A DNA stretch of 64,000 nt from CAUPWF01 sp964369775 (GTDB taxonomy: Bacteria; Bacillota; Clostridia; Lachnospirales; Lachnospiraceae), in contig CAYJHQ010000011.1 in NCBI GenBank assembly GCA_964369775.1, positions 1 through 64,000 of the forward strand. The letters are read 5' to 3'. Positions 45,101 through 53,890 of this stretch are shown here, one piece after another. A model generated the notes under the pieces. It made no database searches and was not told where the DNA came from. It saw nothing but the letters and a program-made list of their open reading frames with translations. The translations under genes and the position numbers were made by a program. Each line of letters begins with the position of its first letter. The first letter of the stretch is position 1.

Positions 45101-45919
45101 TACAAACTTGTCTTCTCTCCCTTTGAAGATTTCACTATGATCACTTAAATATTTCTTATAAGAAGCTTCCATTGGCACTTTATAATCGCCCTCTTCAAAT
45201 ACCACCTCTTTTAACTCTGTAGAAAATGTAGTGTGACGACAGTGATCTGACCAGTATGTATCTAACACACGAATCTCTGTCATAGAAGGATCTCTATTTT
45301 CTTCATTTTTAAAATAATTCTGAATATGTTTAAAGTCTTTAAACGTCATTGCAAGTCCTAATGAATCGTACAAGTCTTTTAATTTGTCATCTGCAAATCC
45401 CGCAAACCCATCTAAAATCAACACATCTGCTGGCTCTTCAAATTTAATATCAAGAGTCTCTGGAATCTCCATTCCAGTCTCTCTAGAGTCTACTGGATTT
45501 ATGCAGTGATTTTTAATTGCCTCATATTCTTCATCTGTAATTACACCTTCAATTACATATGTTGTTGCAGAGCGAATAATTGGCTTTTCATCTGCATTTA
45601 TAAACTGTGTACACTGCACTGCTGAATCTGCTCTTTGATCGAATTGTCCTGGCAAGTACTCTACAGAAAAAGCTCTGCTTCCTTCTATCATTTCAAACGT
45701 GGTTAAATAAATATCATCAACAGGCGGCTCTGCAAAGATTCCTGCACATGCTTTTTCAAATGTTTCATCTGTTAAATTCTCTACATCATAGCGAATCAAC
45801 TGACGAACTCCCTCTATAGTATTAATTCCTAGGTAATTTTTTATTTCGTGTTTCAATTCTTTTGCTTGAACTGCAAAATCCGCTTTTTTCTCCACATATA
45901 CGCGTTTTACACTACTCAT
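42164..45919 (-). CDS. purL: Phosphoribosylformylglycinamidine synthase, single chain (PurL-PurQ fused)
   Basis: Fourth step of purine synthesis: FGAR + glutamine + ATP to FGAM. 1251 residues, the long form with synthetase and glutaminase on one chain. Landmarks: N-terminal VKRVYVEKKADFAVQ; WSDHCRHTTF; NHPTEIEPFGGAATC; GGRTGRDGCGGATGSS; SIGGKDSMSGSF; and the C-terminal glutaminase with FPGTNCEYD, nucleophile Cys in LGICNGFQALVKLG, and HGEGR...HSER. The frame is open to 46084, but the ATG at 45917-45919 follows GGAGGAAAAAT and is chosen; the extension would overlap the next gene. No purine riboswitch is seen in the 110 bp upstream. Confidence 0.97.
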   Translation of the reverse strand: MSSVKRVYVEKKADFAVQAKELKHEIKNYLGINTIEGVRQLIRYDVENLTDETFEKACAGIFAEPPVDDIYLTTFEMIEGSRAFSVEYLPGQFDQRADSAVQCTQFINADEKPIIRSATTYVIEGVITDEEYEAIKNHCINPVDSRETGMEIPETLDIKFEEPADVLILDGFAGFADDKLKDLYDSLGLAMTFKDFKHIQNYFKNEENRDPSMTEIRVLDTYWSDHCRHTTFSTELKEVVFEEGDYKVPMEASYKKYLSDHSEIFKGREDKFVCLMDLALMAMRKLKKEGKLDDQEESDEINACSIVVPVTVDGVEEEWLVNFKNETHNHPTEIEPFGGAATCLGGAIRDPLSGRTYVYQAMRVTGAADPTVSVKETLAGKLPQKKIVRGAAHGYSSYGNQIGLATGLVKEVYHPNYVAKRMEIGAVLGAAPRRAVIRETSDPGDIIVLLGGRTGRDGCGGATGSSKVHTEESIETCGAEVQKGNPPTERKIQRLFRREKVSKLIKKCNDFGAGGVSVAIGELADGLCVDLDKVPKKYAGLDGTEIAISESQERMAVVLDKKDVEEFLGYAKEENLEAIEVAVVTEEPRLVIKWRGKDVVNVARKFLDTNGAHQETSVQVEIPRKSENILDRKEIGDERQKWIDTLKDLNVCSQKGLVEMFDGSIGAGSVLMPHGGKNQMTETQAMVAKLPVLKGSCDTVTMMSYGYDPYLSSWSPYHGATYAVVESVAKIVATGGDYKKIRFTFQEYFRRMTEDSKRWGEPFAALLGAYEAQLGFGLPSIGGKDSMSGSFKDIDVPPTLVSFAVDVATEKEVITPELKAAGNKLVWLRAERNEYDLPVYEQLMDQYGKAKADIENGRIVSAYALDRHGIAAAVSKMAFGNGFGVKIEHNVDSRDVFKPGFGDIIAEVPADKVGSLAITYTVIGEVTNDGIFSHGNVEITVEEAMDAWNETLEKVFKTVSKESEATPVESPLYEAKEIYVCKNKVAKPTVFIPVFPGTNCEYDSKKAFKDAGAKVITKVFRNLDASDIKDSIAEFEKAINKSQIIMFPGGFSAGDEPDGSAKFFATAFQNAKIKEAVEQLLNERDGLALGICNGFQALVKLGLVPEGKIVGQTSEAPTLTYNTIGRHISKMVYTKVVTNKSPWLQGAELGGVYTNPASHGEGRFVASKEWVEKLFANGQVATQYCDPDGNVTMDETWNVNGSYCAIEGITSPDGRVLGKMAHSERKGRSVAINIYGEQDLQMFESGVKYFL

Positions 45920-46029
45920 ATTTTTCCTCCATATTGTATGAATACATTTCTTATATGCAATTTTATCACAAGGCATCTTATAAGTATAATTAATAAAATT
46001 AAAGTTATTTATAAGTTGTATTAATCCAT

Positions 46030-46740
46030 CTATTTTGATTTTTTTAATAAAATGATAGCGCCTATTGATAGGATTGCCATCCAACTAACAAATATAATCA
46101 CAATCCTTGCTGTCATATCATAAAAGAAGCCTTCAGGTAACATATTAATCATGAGACTTGTATCAGGGTTAAAGAGCCACGTATCCCCCTCAAAGAAAAT
46201 GGTATGAAACACTGTGAACCAGTAATTAAAATTTGTCGCAAATAGTATCCCAATAATACCTCCTATTATTAAAAATGCAACCATAGTTATCACAAATGCC
46301 TTTGGCAATATCCTCTTCCATTTGAACTTCCCTAGTATTAAAATAGCCATGAAAACAACTATCACTACAACACAAGTTAATCTCTGCTCTAAACCTCCAA
46401 CAAACATATCTCTTACATCTTCCATGTGTGAAATCTCTCGCTCATTGAAAAATTCTTGTTCTTTCCCATCTACAATGGTGTCTATTATTAGTGTCTCTCT
46501 ATCTCCACGGAGATAGTCCATCATTTCTTCCGTTACAGCCATTACATCTTCCATCTCCATCTGCAATGATTCTGTCACATTATACTTTTCATAAAGACCT
46601 TCATAGTAGTCGAAATCACTATATGCCCCTATTTCAAAACTTGAGATCAAGACCGTATACATGAGTGCTATTGATATTAGGATACACATCCCCCAAGTTG
46701 CTATTGACTTATAAACTTTATTTTCTGCCATTACCTTCAT
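46030..46740 (-). CDS. TIGR01906 family integral membrane protein (DUF1461)
   Basis: A 236-residue protein with an N-terminal helix (WGMCILISIALMYTVLISSF), an extracellular region of ~75 residues with the family motif EEMMDYLRGD and the sequence HMEDVRDMF, and three further helices before a short KKSK tail. This matches the TIGR01906 integral membrane family of Firmicutes, of unknown function. Two ATGs are possible: 46740, only 2 nt after AAGGAG, and 46731, 11 nt after it; neither spacing is ideal. Divergent from the LysR gene with only 57 bp between, so the two may be co-regulated. Confidence 0.82.
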   Translation of the reverse strand: MKVMAENKVYKSIATWGMCILISIALMYTVLISSFEIGAYSDFDYYEGLYEKYNVTESLQMEMEDVMAVTEEMMDYLRGDRETLIIDTIVDGKEQEFFNEREISHMEDVRDMFVGGLEQRLTCVVVIVVFMAILILGKFKWKRILPKAFVITMVAFLIIGGIIGILFATNFNYWFTVFHTIFFEGDTWLFNPDTSLMINMLPEGFFYDMTARIVIIFVSWMAILSIGAIILLKKSK

Positions 46741-46766
46741 TGCTCCTTTTTCATTTTTATGTTATA

Positions 46767-46789
46767 CTCCTTATACTATTAATAAGGAG
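46767..46789 (+). promoter_or_regulatory. Inverted repeat overlapping the LysR ribosome site and promoter
   Basis: CTCCTTAT (46767-46774), 7-nt spacer, ATAAGGAG (46782-46789). The right arm contains the AAGGAG ribosome site of the LysR gene, and the left arm is anti-Shine-Dalgarno. Two -10-like TATACT hexamers (46763 and 46772) lie within, so it may act as an operator dyad rather than an RNA hairpin. Confidence 0.5.
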
Positions 46790-46797
46790 GACTTATA

Positions 46798-47670
46798 ATG
46801 GATATAAATTATGAGTTATATAAAGTATTCTATTACGTTGCAACTACATTAAGTTTTTCCGAAGCTTCTAAGCAATTGTTCATTTCCCAATCAGCAGTAA
46901 GCCAATCGATAAAAGCACTAGAAAAAAAATTAAACCAAACACTATTTATCCGAAGCACAAAAAAAGTGCAACTAACACCAGAAGGTGAGATTCTTCTTCG
47001 CCATGTAGAACCTGCGTTAAATCTAATTATGCGCGGTGAGGCACATATTTTAGAATCAGCTACTACTGGAGGACAGATTCGAATTGGAGCAAGCGATACT
47101 ATCTGCCGCTACTTTCTGATGCCTTATCTTGAAAAGTTTCACAAAGATTATCCAAATGCCCATATAAAGATCACAAATCAAACTTCTGTGAAATGCGTAG
47201 AACTCTTAAATAATGGACAAGTCGATCTAATTATCACCAACTATCCCAACTCCGCACTTAGCAATTTATATAACATAAAGCCAATTTTCTCTTTCAGAGA
47301 TGTATTTATTGCGAATCAATCTTTTTCTAGTTTAAGATCTCAAAGTGTTACTTTGAAAGAGCTACAAAAGCAGCCGATTTTAATGCTAGATAGAAAAAGT
47401 GCTACAAGCGAATTCTTACACAATCTCTTCCAGAAATATCAACTGGATTTGGTTCCTGAGATAGAACTTGGAAGCAATGACCTCTTAATTGATATGGCAA
47501 GAATCGGTCTTGGCATCGCTTTTATACCTGAATTTTGCTTGCCTTCAAAGGAAGATGATCTCTTTGTGCTAGACTTAAATATTAAGCTACCGTCAAGAGA
47601 TCTTGTAATCGCATATAGCGACCAAATGCCAACTTCCAAAGCCGTAGAAAACTTCCTATCCTATTTTTAG
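46798..47670 (+). CDS. LysR family transcription regulator
   Basis: A 290-residue LTTR. The N-terminal winged helix-turn-helix reads YKVFYYVATTLSFSEASKQLFISQSAVSQSIKALEKKLNQTLFIR; the C-terminal periplasmic-binding-like effector domain includes IRIGASDTICRYFLMPYL and VDLIITNYPN. LTTRs commonly regulate the divergent gene, here the TIGR01906 protein, from the 57-bp gap. The ribosome site AAGGAGG is perfect but lies in an inverted repeat. It converges on polC with 10 bp between the stop codons. The ligand is unknown. Confidence 0.93.
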   Translation: MDINYELYKVFYYVATTLSFSEASKQLFISQSAVSQSIKALEKKLNQTLFIRSTKKVQLTPEGEILLRHVEPALNLIMRGEAHILESATTGGQIRIGASDTICRYFLMPYLEKFHKDYPNAHIKITNQTSVKCVELLNNGQVDLIITNYPNSALSNLYNIKPIFSFRDVFIANQSFSSLRSQSVTLKELQKQPILMLDRKSATSEFLHNLFQKYQLDLVPEIELGSNDLLIDMARIGLGIAFIPEFCLPSKEDDLFVLDLNIKLPSRDLVIAYSDQMPTSKAVENFLSYF

Positions 47671-47680
47671 AATCCTGTAT

Positions 47681-50600
47681 TTAAAGATCAAATAATGAAA
47701 GCTGATTGCTGTCCGGCATATCGCCAAAAAGGCGGAATGTGTCCATAAGATCGACAACAGTCTTACTTACTTTTGTCCGTTGCCTAAAATCATCTTTTGA
47801 AAGATATTTTCCATCTTTTGCTGCTAGCTCTACAGCATCTGCCGCCTTATCTCCCATCCCTTCGATGGAGGATAATGGTGGCATTAATTTTCCATCGATA
47901 ATCTGGATATAGCTTGCCTTTGCAGTATAAATATCAATAGGCATAAATGTAATTCCTCTTGCATACATCTCTTGTACTAATCTCATATCCTTTAATGTAT
48001 CTTGTTCTTTATTGCTCAATTCATTTTCTCTTCTCTTATAATCTGCAAAATAATTTTCTAAATTTTCTTTCCCTTGACACATAATCTCATATGAAAAGGC
48101 ATTCGCTCTGATACTAAAATAAGCCGCATAGTACGCTAACGGATAATTCACTTTACAATAGGCGATACGATAGGCCATCATTACATAAGCTGCTGCATGT
48201 GCTTTAGGGAACATATATTTAATCTTCTTACAAGAACCGATATACCATTCTGGAACGTCTGCTGCTCGCATCGCTTCCTCCCAATCTGGCTTTAATCCCT
48301 TCCCTTTTCTTACACTTTCCATTATCGTAAACGAAAGCTCACTATCCATTCCTTGGTTAATCAAAAATGTCATGATATCATCTCTTGTACAAATCGCTGA
48401 AGAGATAGTAGCAAGCCCTTCTTGGATTAAGGTCTGTGCATTTCCCAACCACACATCTGTTCCATGTGACAGTCCAGAAATTCGAATCAGATCTGATAAT
48501 GTCTTGGGTTTTGCATCTACTACCATCTGAATAACAAAATCTGTTCCAAACTCTGGAATCCCAAGACACCCTACTGGTGTTCCATTGATATCTGATGGAC
48601 TGATTCCAAGGGCACTTGTATCTTTAAATAATGACATTACTTTTTCATCATCTAAAGGAATTTTCGTAGCATCAAACTTCTCCCCTGTCAACTGATACAC
48701 CAAGTCTTCTAACACTTTAATCATAGTAGGATCGTCATGTCCTAAAATATCTAACTTTAGAAGGTTATGATCGATTGAGTGGTAATCGAAATGAGTAGTG
48801 ATAATATCACTTTTCATATCATTTGCAGGGTGTTGTATCGGTGTAAATGAATTAATATTCTCACCATGAGGAAGAACGATTATTCCGCCTGGGTGCTGTC
48901 CTGTGCTTCTACGTATCTTTGTACAACCTTGCACCAATCTATTAATCTCGCACCCCCGCTTTGCAATACCCTTGTCTCCAAAATATCCTTTTACATATCC
49001 ATAAGCAGTCTTATCTGCCAAAGTTGCAATAGTTCCCGCTTTAAATGTCTGTCCCTCACCGAATAAAACTTCTGTATACTTATGTGCATTCGCCTGATAA
49101 TCACCTGAAAAGTTCAAATCAATATCTGGCTCCTTATTCCCTTTAAATCCAAGGAATGTTTCAAATGGAATATCAAATCCATCTTTCACTAACTCTTCTC
49201 TACAATTTGGGCATTTCTTATCTGGCATATCATACCCACAACCACCCGCATAACCGCGAACCTCTTCTGACTCGAAATCACTATAAAAGCAATTCTCGCA
49301 ACGATAATGAGGACTGAGTGGATTTACCTCTGTAATCCCTGCCATCGTAGCAACAAACGAAGAACCAACAGACCCTCTTGAACCAACTAAGTAACCATCT
49401 TCAATTGATTTCCACACAAGCTTTTGAGCGATAATATACATAACGGAATACCCATTAGAAATGATGGAATTCAACTCTCTCTCTAATCGCTCGATTACAA
49501 TCTCAGGTAAATCTTGTCCATACATAGCATAAGCTTTTTCATAACATATAGTTCTCAAGTCTTGATCTGAATTTTCAATAACTGGCGGACATTTATCTGG
49601 ACGGACTGGAGACAACTTCTCCACCATATTAGCTATTTTATTCGTGCTTTCCACTACTACTTCATATGCTTTATCTGATCCTAAATAAGAAAATTCTTCT
49701 AACATCTCATCTGTAGTTCTATAAAAAAGCGGAGGCTGATTGTCTGCATCATTAAACCCTTTTCCAGCCATGATAATGCGACGGTATACTTCGTCTTCTG
49801 GATCTAGGAAATGAACATCACAAGTAGCTACAACTGGTTTATTAAACCGTTCACCTAACTTTACAATCTTCTTATTAATCGTAATCAAATCTTCTTTATT
49901 TTTAATTTGAGAAAACCTGTCACTCTCAATCATAAACTGATTGTTGTCAAGAGGTTGTATTTCATAATAATCATAAAAATCTGCAAGCTTTGCGAGTTGC
50001 TCCGAGGACTTATTGTGTAAAATCGCTTGATACAGCTCTCCTGCCTCACAAGCACTTCCTATGATCAATCCTTCTTTATACTGATTGTATAAACTCTTTG
50101 GTATCCTCGGTCTTCTTGCGTAATATACCAAATGTGATTGAGAGACCAAGGTATATAAGTTAAATAACCCTGTTGTATTCTTCGCTAAGATAATAGCATG
50201 ATACGTCGGTAATTTTCTTATCGCATCTGTATTTTTACTTCCAAACTGGTTCAGACCTTTTAAATCAAAGATTTTTCTATCTTTTAACATCTCGATAAAC
50301 TTCAGGAAAATCTCAGCAGTTGCACCCGCGTCATCTACTGCCCTGTGATGATTTTCTAAGGTGATATCTAAAGCCTTTGCCACATTATTCAACTTATACT
50401 TTGAAATTGTAGGTAGTAAAACTCTTGCTAAGGCTACTGTATCTAGTGATGTAAATTCCATCTCAATATCCTGATATCTGCAGTTTTGTTCCAAAAATCC
50501 CACATCAAAAGATGCATTATGGGCCACTAAGATACTACCTTCAATAAACTCTAAAAATTCTGGTAAAACCTCTGTGATTGTTCTTTCATCAACAACCATA

Positions 50601-52105
50601 TCATCTGAAATAGTAGTTAATTTTTGAATTTGAAATGGAATGGGTCTTTCTGGATTAACAAAAGTGGAATAGGTATCCACTATTTCACCATTTTGAATTT
50701 TCACAGCCCCAATCTCTATAATCTTATCTTTTATTGAACTAAATCCTGTCGTTTCTAAATCAAATACAACAAAAGTATCTTCTAAACCTTGACCCTTTTC
50801 ATTGATTGCAATATCTGTTAAATCGTCAACTATATACGCTTCCATACCATAGATAATCTTAAATGGGTCATCTTTATCCAAGTGCAAAGCATGATTTGCA
50901 ACTGGGAAAGACTGTACTACTCCATGGTCTGTAATCGCAACAGCCTTGTGCCCCCACTCATACGCTCTTTGCACAATTGCCTTTACTTCTGACACTCCAT
51001 CCATATCACTCATCTTTGTATGACAGTGGAGTTCCACTCGTTTGTTAGCCGCTGTATCTACTCGCTTTGTAGTGAAATCTGGAATTTTCTTAATACCAAT
51101 TACAGAACTAATCGCTAACTCTCTATCGTATATATCATTGCCTGCAATACCTTTAATCTTTAAAAATGCGCCTTTTTTTACCTCGCATAATACTTCTGGT
51201 AATTGATCATTTCTCACAAAAATCTTTGTTCGTATCGTATCTGTAAAATCTGTCACATCAAACATCAAGATAGTCTTTTCATTTCGAATTTCTCTCGTCT
51301 CTAGTTCGATTACTTTTCCACGAAATACGTACTCACCCTCGTAATTATTCAATTGCTCTAATGGTAATGGCTCTTCTTCAAAATCCCTTCCATAGATGAC
51401 ATCCGGCCCATTGACTTTTTTCACCTTTGGCACATAAATTGATTTTTTTGGTTCTTTTTCTACTGGCTTTTCTTTTAGCTTCTTCTCTTCACCTTGCTCA
51501 TCGCCTTCAGTGTGAACCTTGCTAGTTAAAACTTGTCTCATGATTTTATCAATCTCATGCTGAACCTTTTTATGATCTTCCTCTTTACTCTTCTTTACAT
51601 CTGATTCTTCTAGTAACACTTCTATCTCTATCGGTGCTAAACATCTCTGCTCAAATATTTGCTTTACAAAATTTGCAATTTCATCTTTTTTCCCTTGTGA
51701 AACAATCGAATCTTTTAGCGTTAAATATAACTTATCTCGCTCTTTAAATTCGTGTTTTGATCTGCGAAATACATTTGCTACTAACAGATTATCCTCTTCT
51801 AACTCTAGTGCAATACTTTCTTTATAGTCTCTCATTATATTTTCCGGCGTATATTGCTTAGAAAGTTCAAATAGTTCTCTGATTTCTATCTTTATTACAA
51901 CCGTGTTAAATAATTGATTTTTTATCTGCTTCTCCATTTCAAATACATGGTTTTTAAAAATCAAATGTCCACTTTTTATATGTATTTTCAAACGGTCTTT
52001 TAAAGAGGTAGTCGCGACCTTCGTCACTTCTACCTCTTTAAATAAATCCTCTAATTTTCTTCCTACTTTTAGTGTTGGAAAAACTTCAAAAAATAACTTA
52101 CTCAT
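47681..52105 (-). CDS. polC: DNA polymerase III PolC-type, replicative
   Basis: The main replicative polymerase of low-GC Firmicutes, with built-in 3'-5' exonuclease. 1474 residues: N-terminal domain, OB fold (YVFRGKVIELETREI), PHP domain (KRVELHCHTKMSDMDG and AITDHGVVQSF), inserted exonuclease (FVVFDLETTGFSS, ILVAHNASFDVGFLEQNC, HRAVDDA), then the catalytic palm (SVGSSFVATMAGITEVNPL; PDIDLNFSGDYQ) and a Cys4 zinc knuckle (CENCFYSDF ... CPNC). Ends LSLFDL-like. The exonuclease inserted in PHP marks PolC rather than DnaE. Overlaps the ispG stop by 8 bp. Confidence 0.98.
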   Translation of the reverse strand: MSKLFFEVFPTLKVGRKLEDLFKEVEVTKVATTSLKDRLKIHIKSGHLIFKNHVFEMEKQIKNQLFNTVVIKIEIRELFELSKQYTPENIMRDYKESIALELEEDNLLVANVFRRSKHEFKERDKLYLTLKDSIVSQGKKDEIANFVKQIFEQRCLAPIEIEVLLEESDVKKSKEEDHKKVQHEIDKIMRQVLTSKVHTEGDEQGEEKKLKEKPVEKEPKKSIYVPKVKKVNGPDVIYGRDFEEEPLPLEQLNNYEGEYVFRGKVIELETREIRNEKTILMFDVTDFTDTIRTKIFVRNDQLPEVLCEVKKGAFLKIKGIAGNDIYDRELAISSVIGIKKIPDFTTKRVDTAANKRVELHCHTKMSDMDGVSEVKAIVQRAYEWGHKAVAITDHGVVQSFPVANHALHLDKDDPFKIIYGMEAYIVDDLTDIAINEKGQGLEDTFVVFDLETTGFSSIKDKIIEIGAVKIQNGEIVDTYSTFVNPERPIPFQIQKLTTISDDMVVDERTITEVLPEFLEFIEGSILVAHNASFDVGFLEQNCRYQDIEMEFTSLDTVALARVLLPTISKYKLNNVAKALDITLENHHRAVDDAGATAEIFLKFIEMLKDRKIFDLKGLNQFGSKNTDAIRKLPTYHAIILAKNTTGLFNLYTLVSQSHLVYYARRPRIPKSLYNQYKEGLIIGSACEAGELYQAILHNKSSEQLAKLADFYDYYEIQPLDNNQFMIESDRFSQIKNKEDLITINKKIVKLGERFNKPVVATCDVHFLDPEDEVYRRIIMAGKGFNDADNQPPLFYRTTDEMLEEFSYLGSDKAYEVVVESTNKIANMVEKLSPVRPDKCPPVIENSDQDLRTICYEKAYAMYGQDLPEIVIERLERELNSIISNGYSVMYIIAQKLVWKSIEDGYLVGSRGSVGSSFVATMAGITEVNPLSPHYRCENCFYSDFESEEVRGYAGGCGYDMPDKKCPNCREELVKDGFDIPFETFLGFKGNKEPDIDLNFSGDYQANAHKYTEVLFGEGQTFKAGTIATLADKTAYGYVKGYFGDKGIAKRGCEINRLVQGCTKIRRSTGQHPGGIIVLPHGENINSFTPIQHPANDMKSDIITTHFDYHSIDHNLLKLDILGHDDPTMIKVLEDLVYQLTGEKFDATKIPLDDEKVMSLFKDTSALGISPSDINGTPVGCLGIPEFGTDFVIQMVVDAKPKTLSDLIRISGLSHGTDVWLGNAQTLIQEGLATISSAICTRDDIMTFLINQGMDSELSFTIMESVRKGKGLKPDWEEAMRAADVPEWYIGSCKKIKYMFPKAHAAAYVMMAYRIAYCKVNYPLAYYAAYFSIRANAFSYEIMCQGKENLENYFADYKRRENELSNKEQDTLKDMRLVQEMYARGITFMPIDIYTAKASYIQIIDGKLMPPLSSIEGMGDKAADAVELAAKDGKYLSKDDFRQRTKVSKTVVDLMDTFRLFGDMPDSNQLSLFDL

Positions 52106-53162
52106 CTTTATTGCTCCAATTCGCTATTTCTTCTTTTAGTGCTTCTAAAAGCATCTCTTCTTTTACCTTTTTTACTACTTTACCCTTTTTTATCAATAGC
52201 CCCTCACCTATGCCACCACAAATTCCTATATCAGCGCCCTTTGCTTCTCCAGGACCGTTCACCACGCATCCCATCACTGCAACTTTTATATCTAGCTTAA
52301 CATCTTCTAACATCTTCTCTACTCGATTGGCAAGATTGATTAAATCAATCTTTGTTCGCCCACAAGTTGGGCATGAAACTACTTCTACTCCACCGCTTCT
52401 AAGCCCTAAGGTCCTTAAAATCAACTTTGCAGACTTGATTTCTTCTACTGGATCCCCTGTTAAAGATACACGTATCGTATCTCCGATACCTTGTGCTAGG
52501 ATTAGGCTTAGTCCTATTGATGACTTGATATTTCCTGACCAAACGGTCCCAGACTCTGTAATACCCACATGTATTGGATACTTACACTCCTTCACTAAGA
52601 GTTCATGCGCCTTTACACACATCATAACATCTGAGGATTTGATGCTTACTATCAAATCTTCAAATCCCATCTCTTCTACCATCTTCACCTTTTGCAGGGC
52701 GCTCTCTACTAATCCTTCTGCAGTTACACCCTTATATTTTTCCAATATTTCTTTTTCAAGAGAACCGCTATTCACTCCAATTCGAATCGGAACATTATAT
52801 TCTTTTGCCTTTTCTACAACTGCTAACACACGAGCTTCATTACCTATATTTCCTGGATTTATCCTAATCTTATCTGCGCCATTTTCAATTGCTGCAATAG
52901 CAAGCTTGTAGTCGAAGTGAATATCAGCTACTAACGGGATATGTATGCGTTTTTTTATTTCTTTTAACGCAAATGCTGCTTCCATACTAGGTACTGTGCA
53001 TCGTACAATCTGGCAGCCCACTTCTTCTAAAGCTAAAATTTGAGTCACTGTTGCTTCAATATCTTCCGTCGCTGTATTTGTCATAGACTGAATGATAACA
53101 GAATTACCACCTCCTATAATCACATCTCCTACTTTTATACTTTTTGTATCTGTTCGCAACAT
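52098..53162 (-). CDS. ispG: 4-hydroxy-3-methylbut-2-en-1-yl diphosphate synthase
   Basis: An iron-sulfur enzyme of the MEP isoprenoid pathway (ME-cPP to HMBPP). 354 residues: TIM barrel with KVGDVIIGGGNSVIIQSMTN, the segments VGCQIVRCTVPS and NPGNIG, and the C-terminal domain with cysteines CPTCGRT and CVVNGPGEA forming the [4Fe-4S] site with a Glu. Length is normal for the bacterial two-domain form. polC overlaps its 3' end by 8 bp; the order ispG-polC is standard in Firmicutes, but dxr and rseP, often upstream, are missing and replaced by a small membrane protein. Confidence 0.96.
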   Translation of the reverse strand: MLRTDTKSIKVGDVIIGGGNSVIIQSMTNTATEDIEATVTQILALEEVGCQIVRCTVPSMEAAFALKEIKKRIHIPLVADIHFDYKLAIAAIENGADKIRINPGNIGNEARVLAVVEKAKEYNVPIRIGVNSGSLEKEILEKYKGVTAEGLVESALQKVKMVEEMGFEDLIVSIKSSDVMMCVKAHELLVKECKYPIHVGITESGTVWSGNIKSSIGLSLILAQGIGDTIRVSLTGDPVEEIKSAKLILRTLGLRSGGVEVVSCPTCGRTKIDLINLANRVEKMLEDVKLDIKVAVMGCVVNGPGEAKGADIGICGGIGEGLLIKKGKVVKKVKEEMLLEALKEEIANWSNKDE

Positions 53163-53186
53163 CTTTTTCTCCCTCTAGCTTCTTTT

Positions 53187-53657
53187 TTAATCTCTTTGAT
53201 AAGAAATAGACTCTCCTGAATCTAATTTTGTTAAATGTAATATATCTTGTTCAATACTATAGCTCCATTTTGTCGTAAAAGTATTTACAAATTGACGGAC
53301 ATCTTGTTCTTCAAAATCACCATCCAGATCATCTAAAATCTCGTTAATTGTTTCTTCACTAGAATACAACGTTAATGCTTTTTCATCTGTTTCTATCTCA
53401 TAAGTCATCTTTAGTTCCACGTCTGCAAGTTGACCACCAATGTTTTCATTCACTTCCATCGACATAGTACCATTTGACTTTATGTCCAATTCTAACTGCT
53501 CCTCCGTCTCTTGCTGCCATACTCCTACTAGCGGATTGCTTCTTGAAATCCCTAACGCAAAGTAAACAATCACACCTATAATTATCAGGGTGGTAGCTAC
53601 AATCACAATCTTCCAACATCTGCTTCGCTTTGGTAGTTCTTTGTTAAATTCAGACAT
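53187..53657 (-). CDS. Small single-pass membrane protein with extracellular beta domain
   Basis: A 156-residue protein: short basic head, one membrane helix (about 17-38, IVIVATTLIIIGVIVYFALG), then an extracytoplasmic domain with the pattern VGVWQQETEEQLELDIKSNGTMSME...LTLYSSEE...ILHLTKLDSGES, typical of the lipocalin-like 'GxW' modules in Clostridia surface proteins (DUF5640-like; not verified). It is 24 bp upstream of ispG and has a perfect consensus promoter, so it may head an ispG-polC transcript. No function can be assigned. Confidence 0.75.
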   Translation of the reverse strand: MSEFNKELPKRSRCWKIVIVATTLIIIGVIVYFALGISRSNPLVGVWQQETEEQLELDIKSNGTMSMEVNENIGGQLADVELKMTYEIETDEKALTLYSSEETINEILDDLDGDFEEQDVRQFVNTFTTKWSYSIEQDILHLTKLDSGESISYQRD

Positions 53658-53692
53658 AATATTCCTCTACTTTCATTACTTCTATATTTACA

Positions 53693-53721
53693 ATTATACG
53701 GATTTTCATAGACAGTGTCAA
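53693..53721 (-). promoter_or_regulatory. Perfect consensus sigma-A promoter
   Basis: Minus strand: TTGACA (53716-53721), 17-bp spacer, TATAAT (53693-53698). All 12 hexamer bases and the spacer are consensus. It is 35 bp before the 156-residue protein gene and could drive ispG and polC too. Confidence 0.93.
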
Positions 53722-53890
53722 CGAAACTCCTCTTAAATTATTTCCTATTTCTATGCATCCATTCATATTTTCCCAAATACGAAATGTGTATTTTTCGCAC
53801 TTTGTCAACTTTTTGTTGATTTTTTGCACCTTTCTCCATATTTCATTTTAGAAATGGTAAAATATTCCCATACTAAGAGGAGATATACAT

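Noticed and set aside
45920..46029. A purine riboswitch upstream of purL
   Set aside because: The 110-bp gap is AT-rich and too short, and has no purine-aptamer core sequence.
45920..46084. N-terminal extension of PurL to 46084
   Set aside because: It would overlap the upstream membrane-protein gene, is poor in family residues, and the ATG at 45919 has a good GGAGG site.
52072..52911. A 279-codon plus-strand frame
   Set aside because: Antisense to ispG; Ser/Pro/Ile-rich composition typical of a shadow frame, no ribosome site.
53791..53829. Direct repeat TTTTTCGCAC/TTTTTTGCAC as a definite XRE operator
   Set aside because: Suggestive, but one mismatch, 29-bp spacing and AT-rich surroundings; mentioned only as part of a finding.
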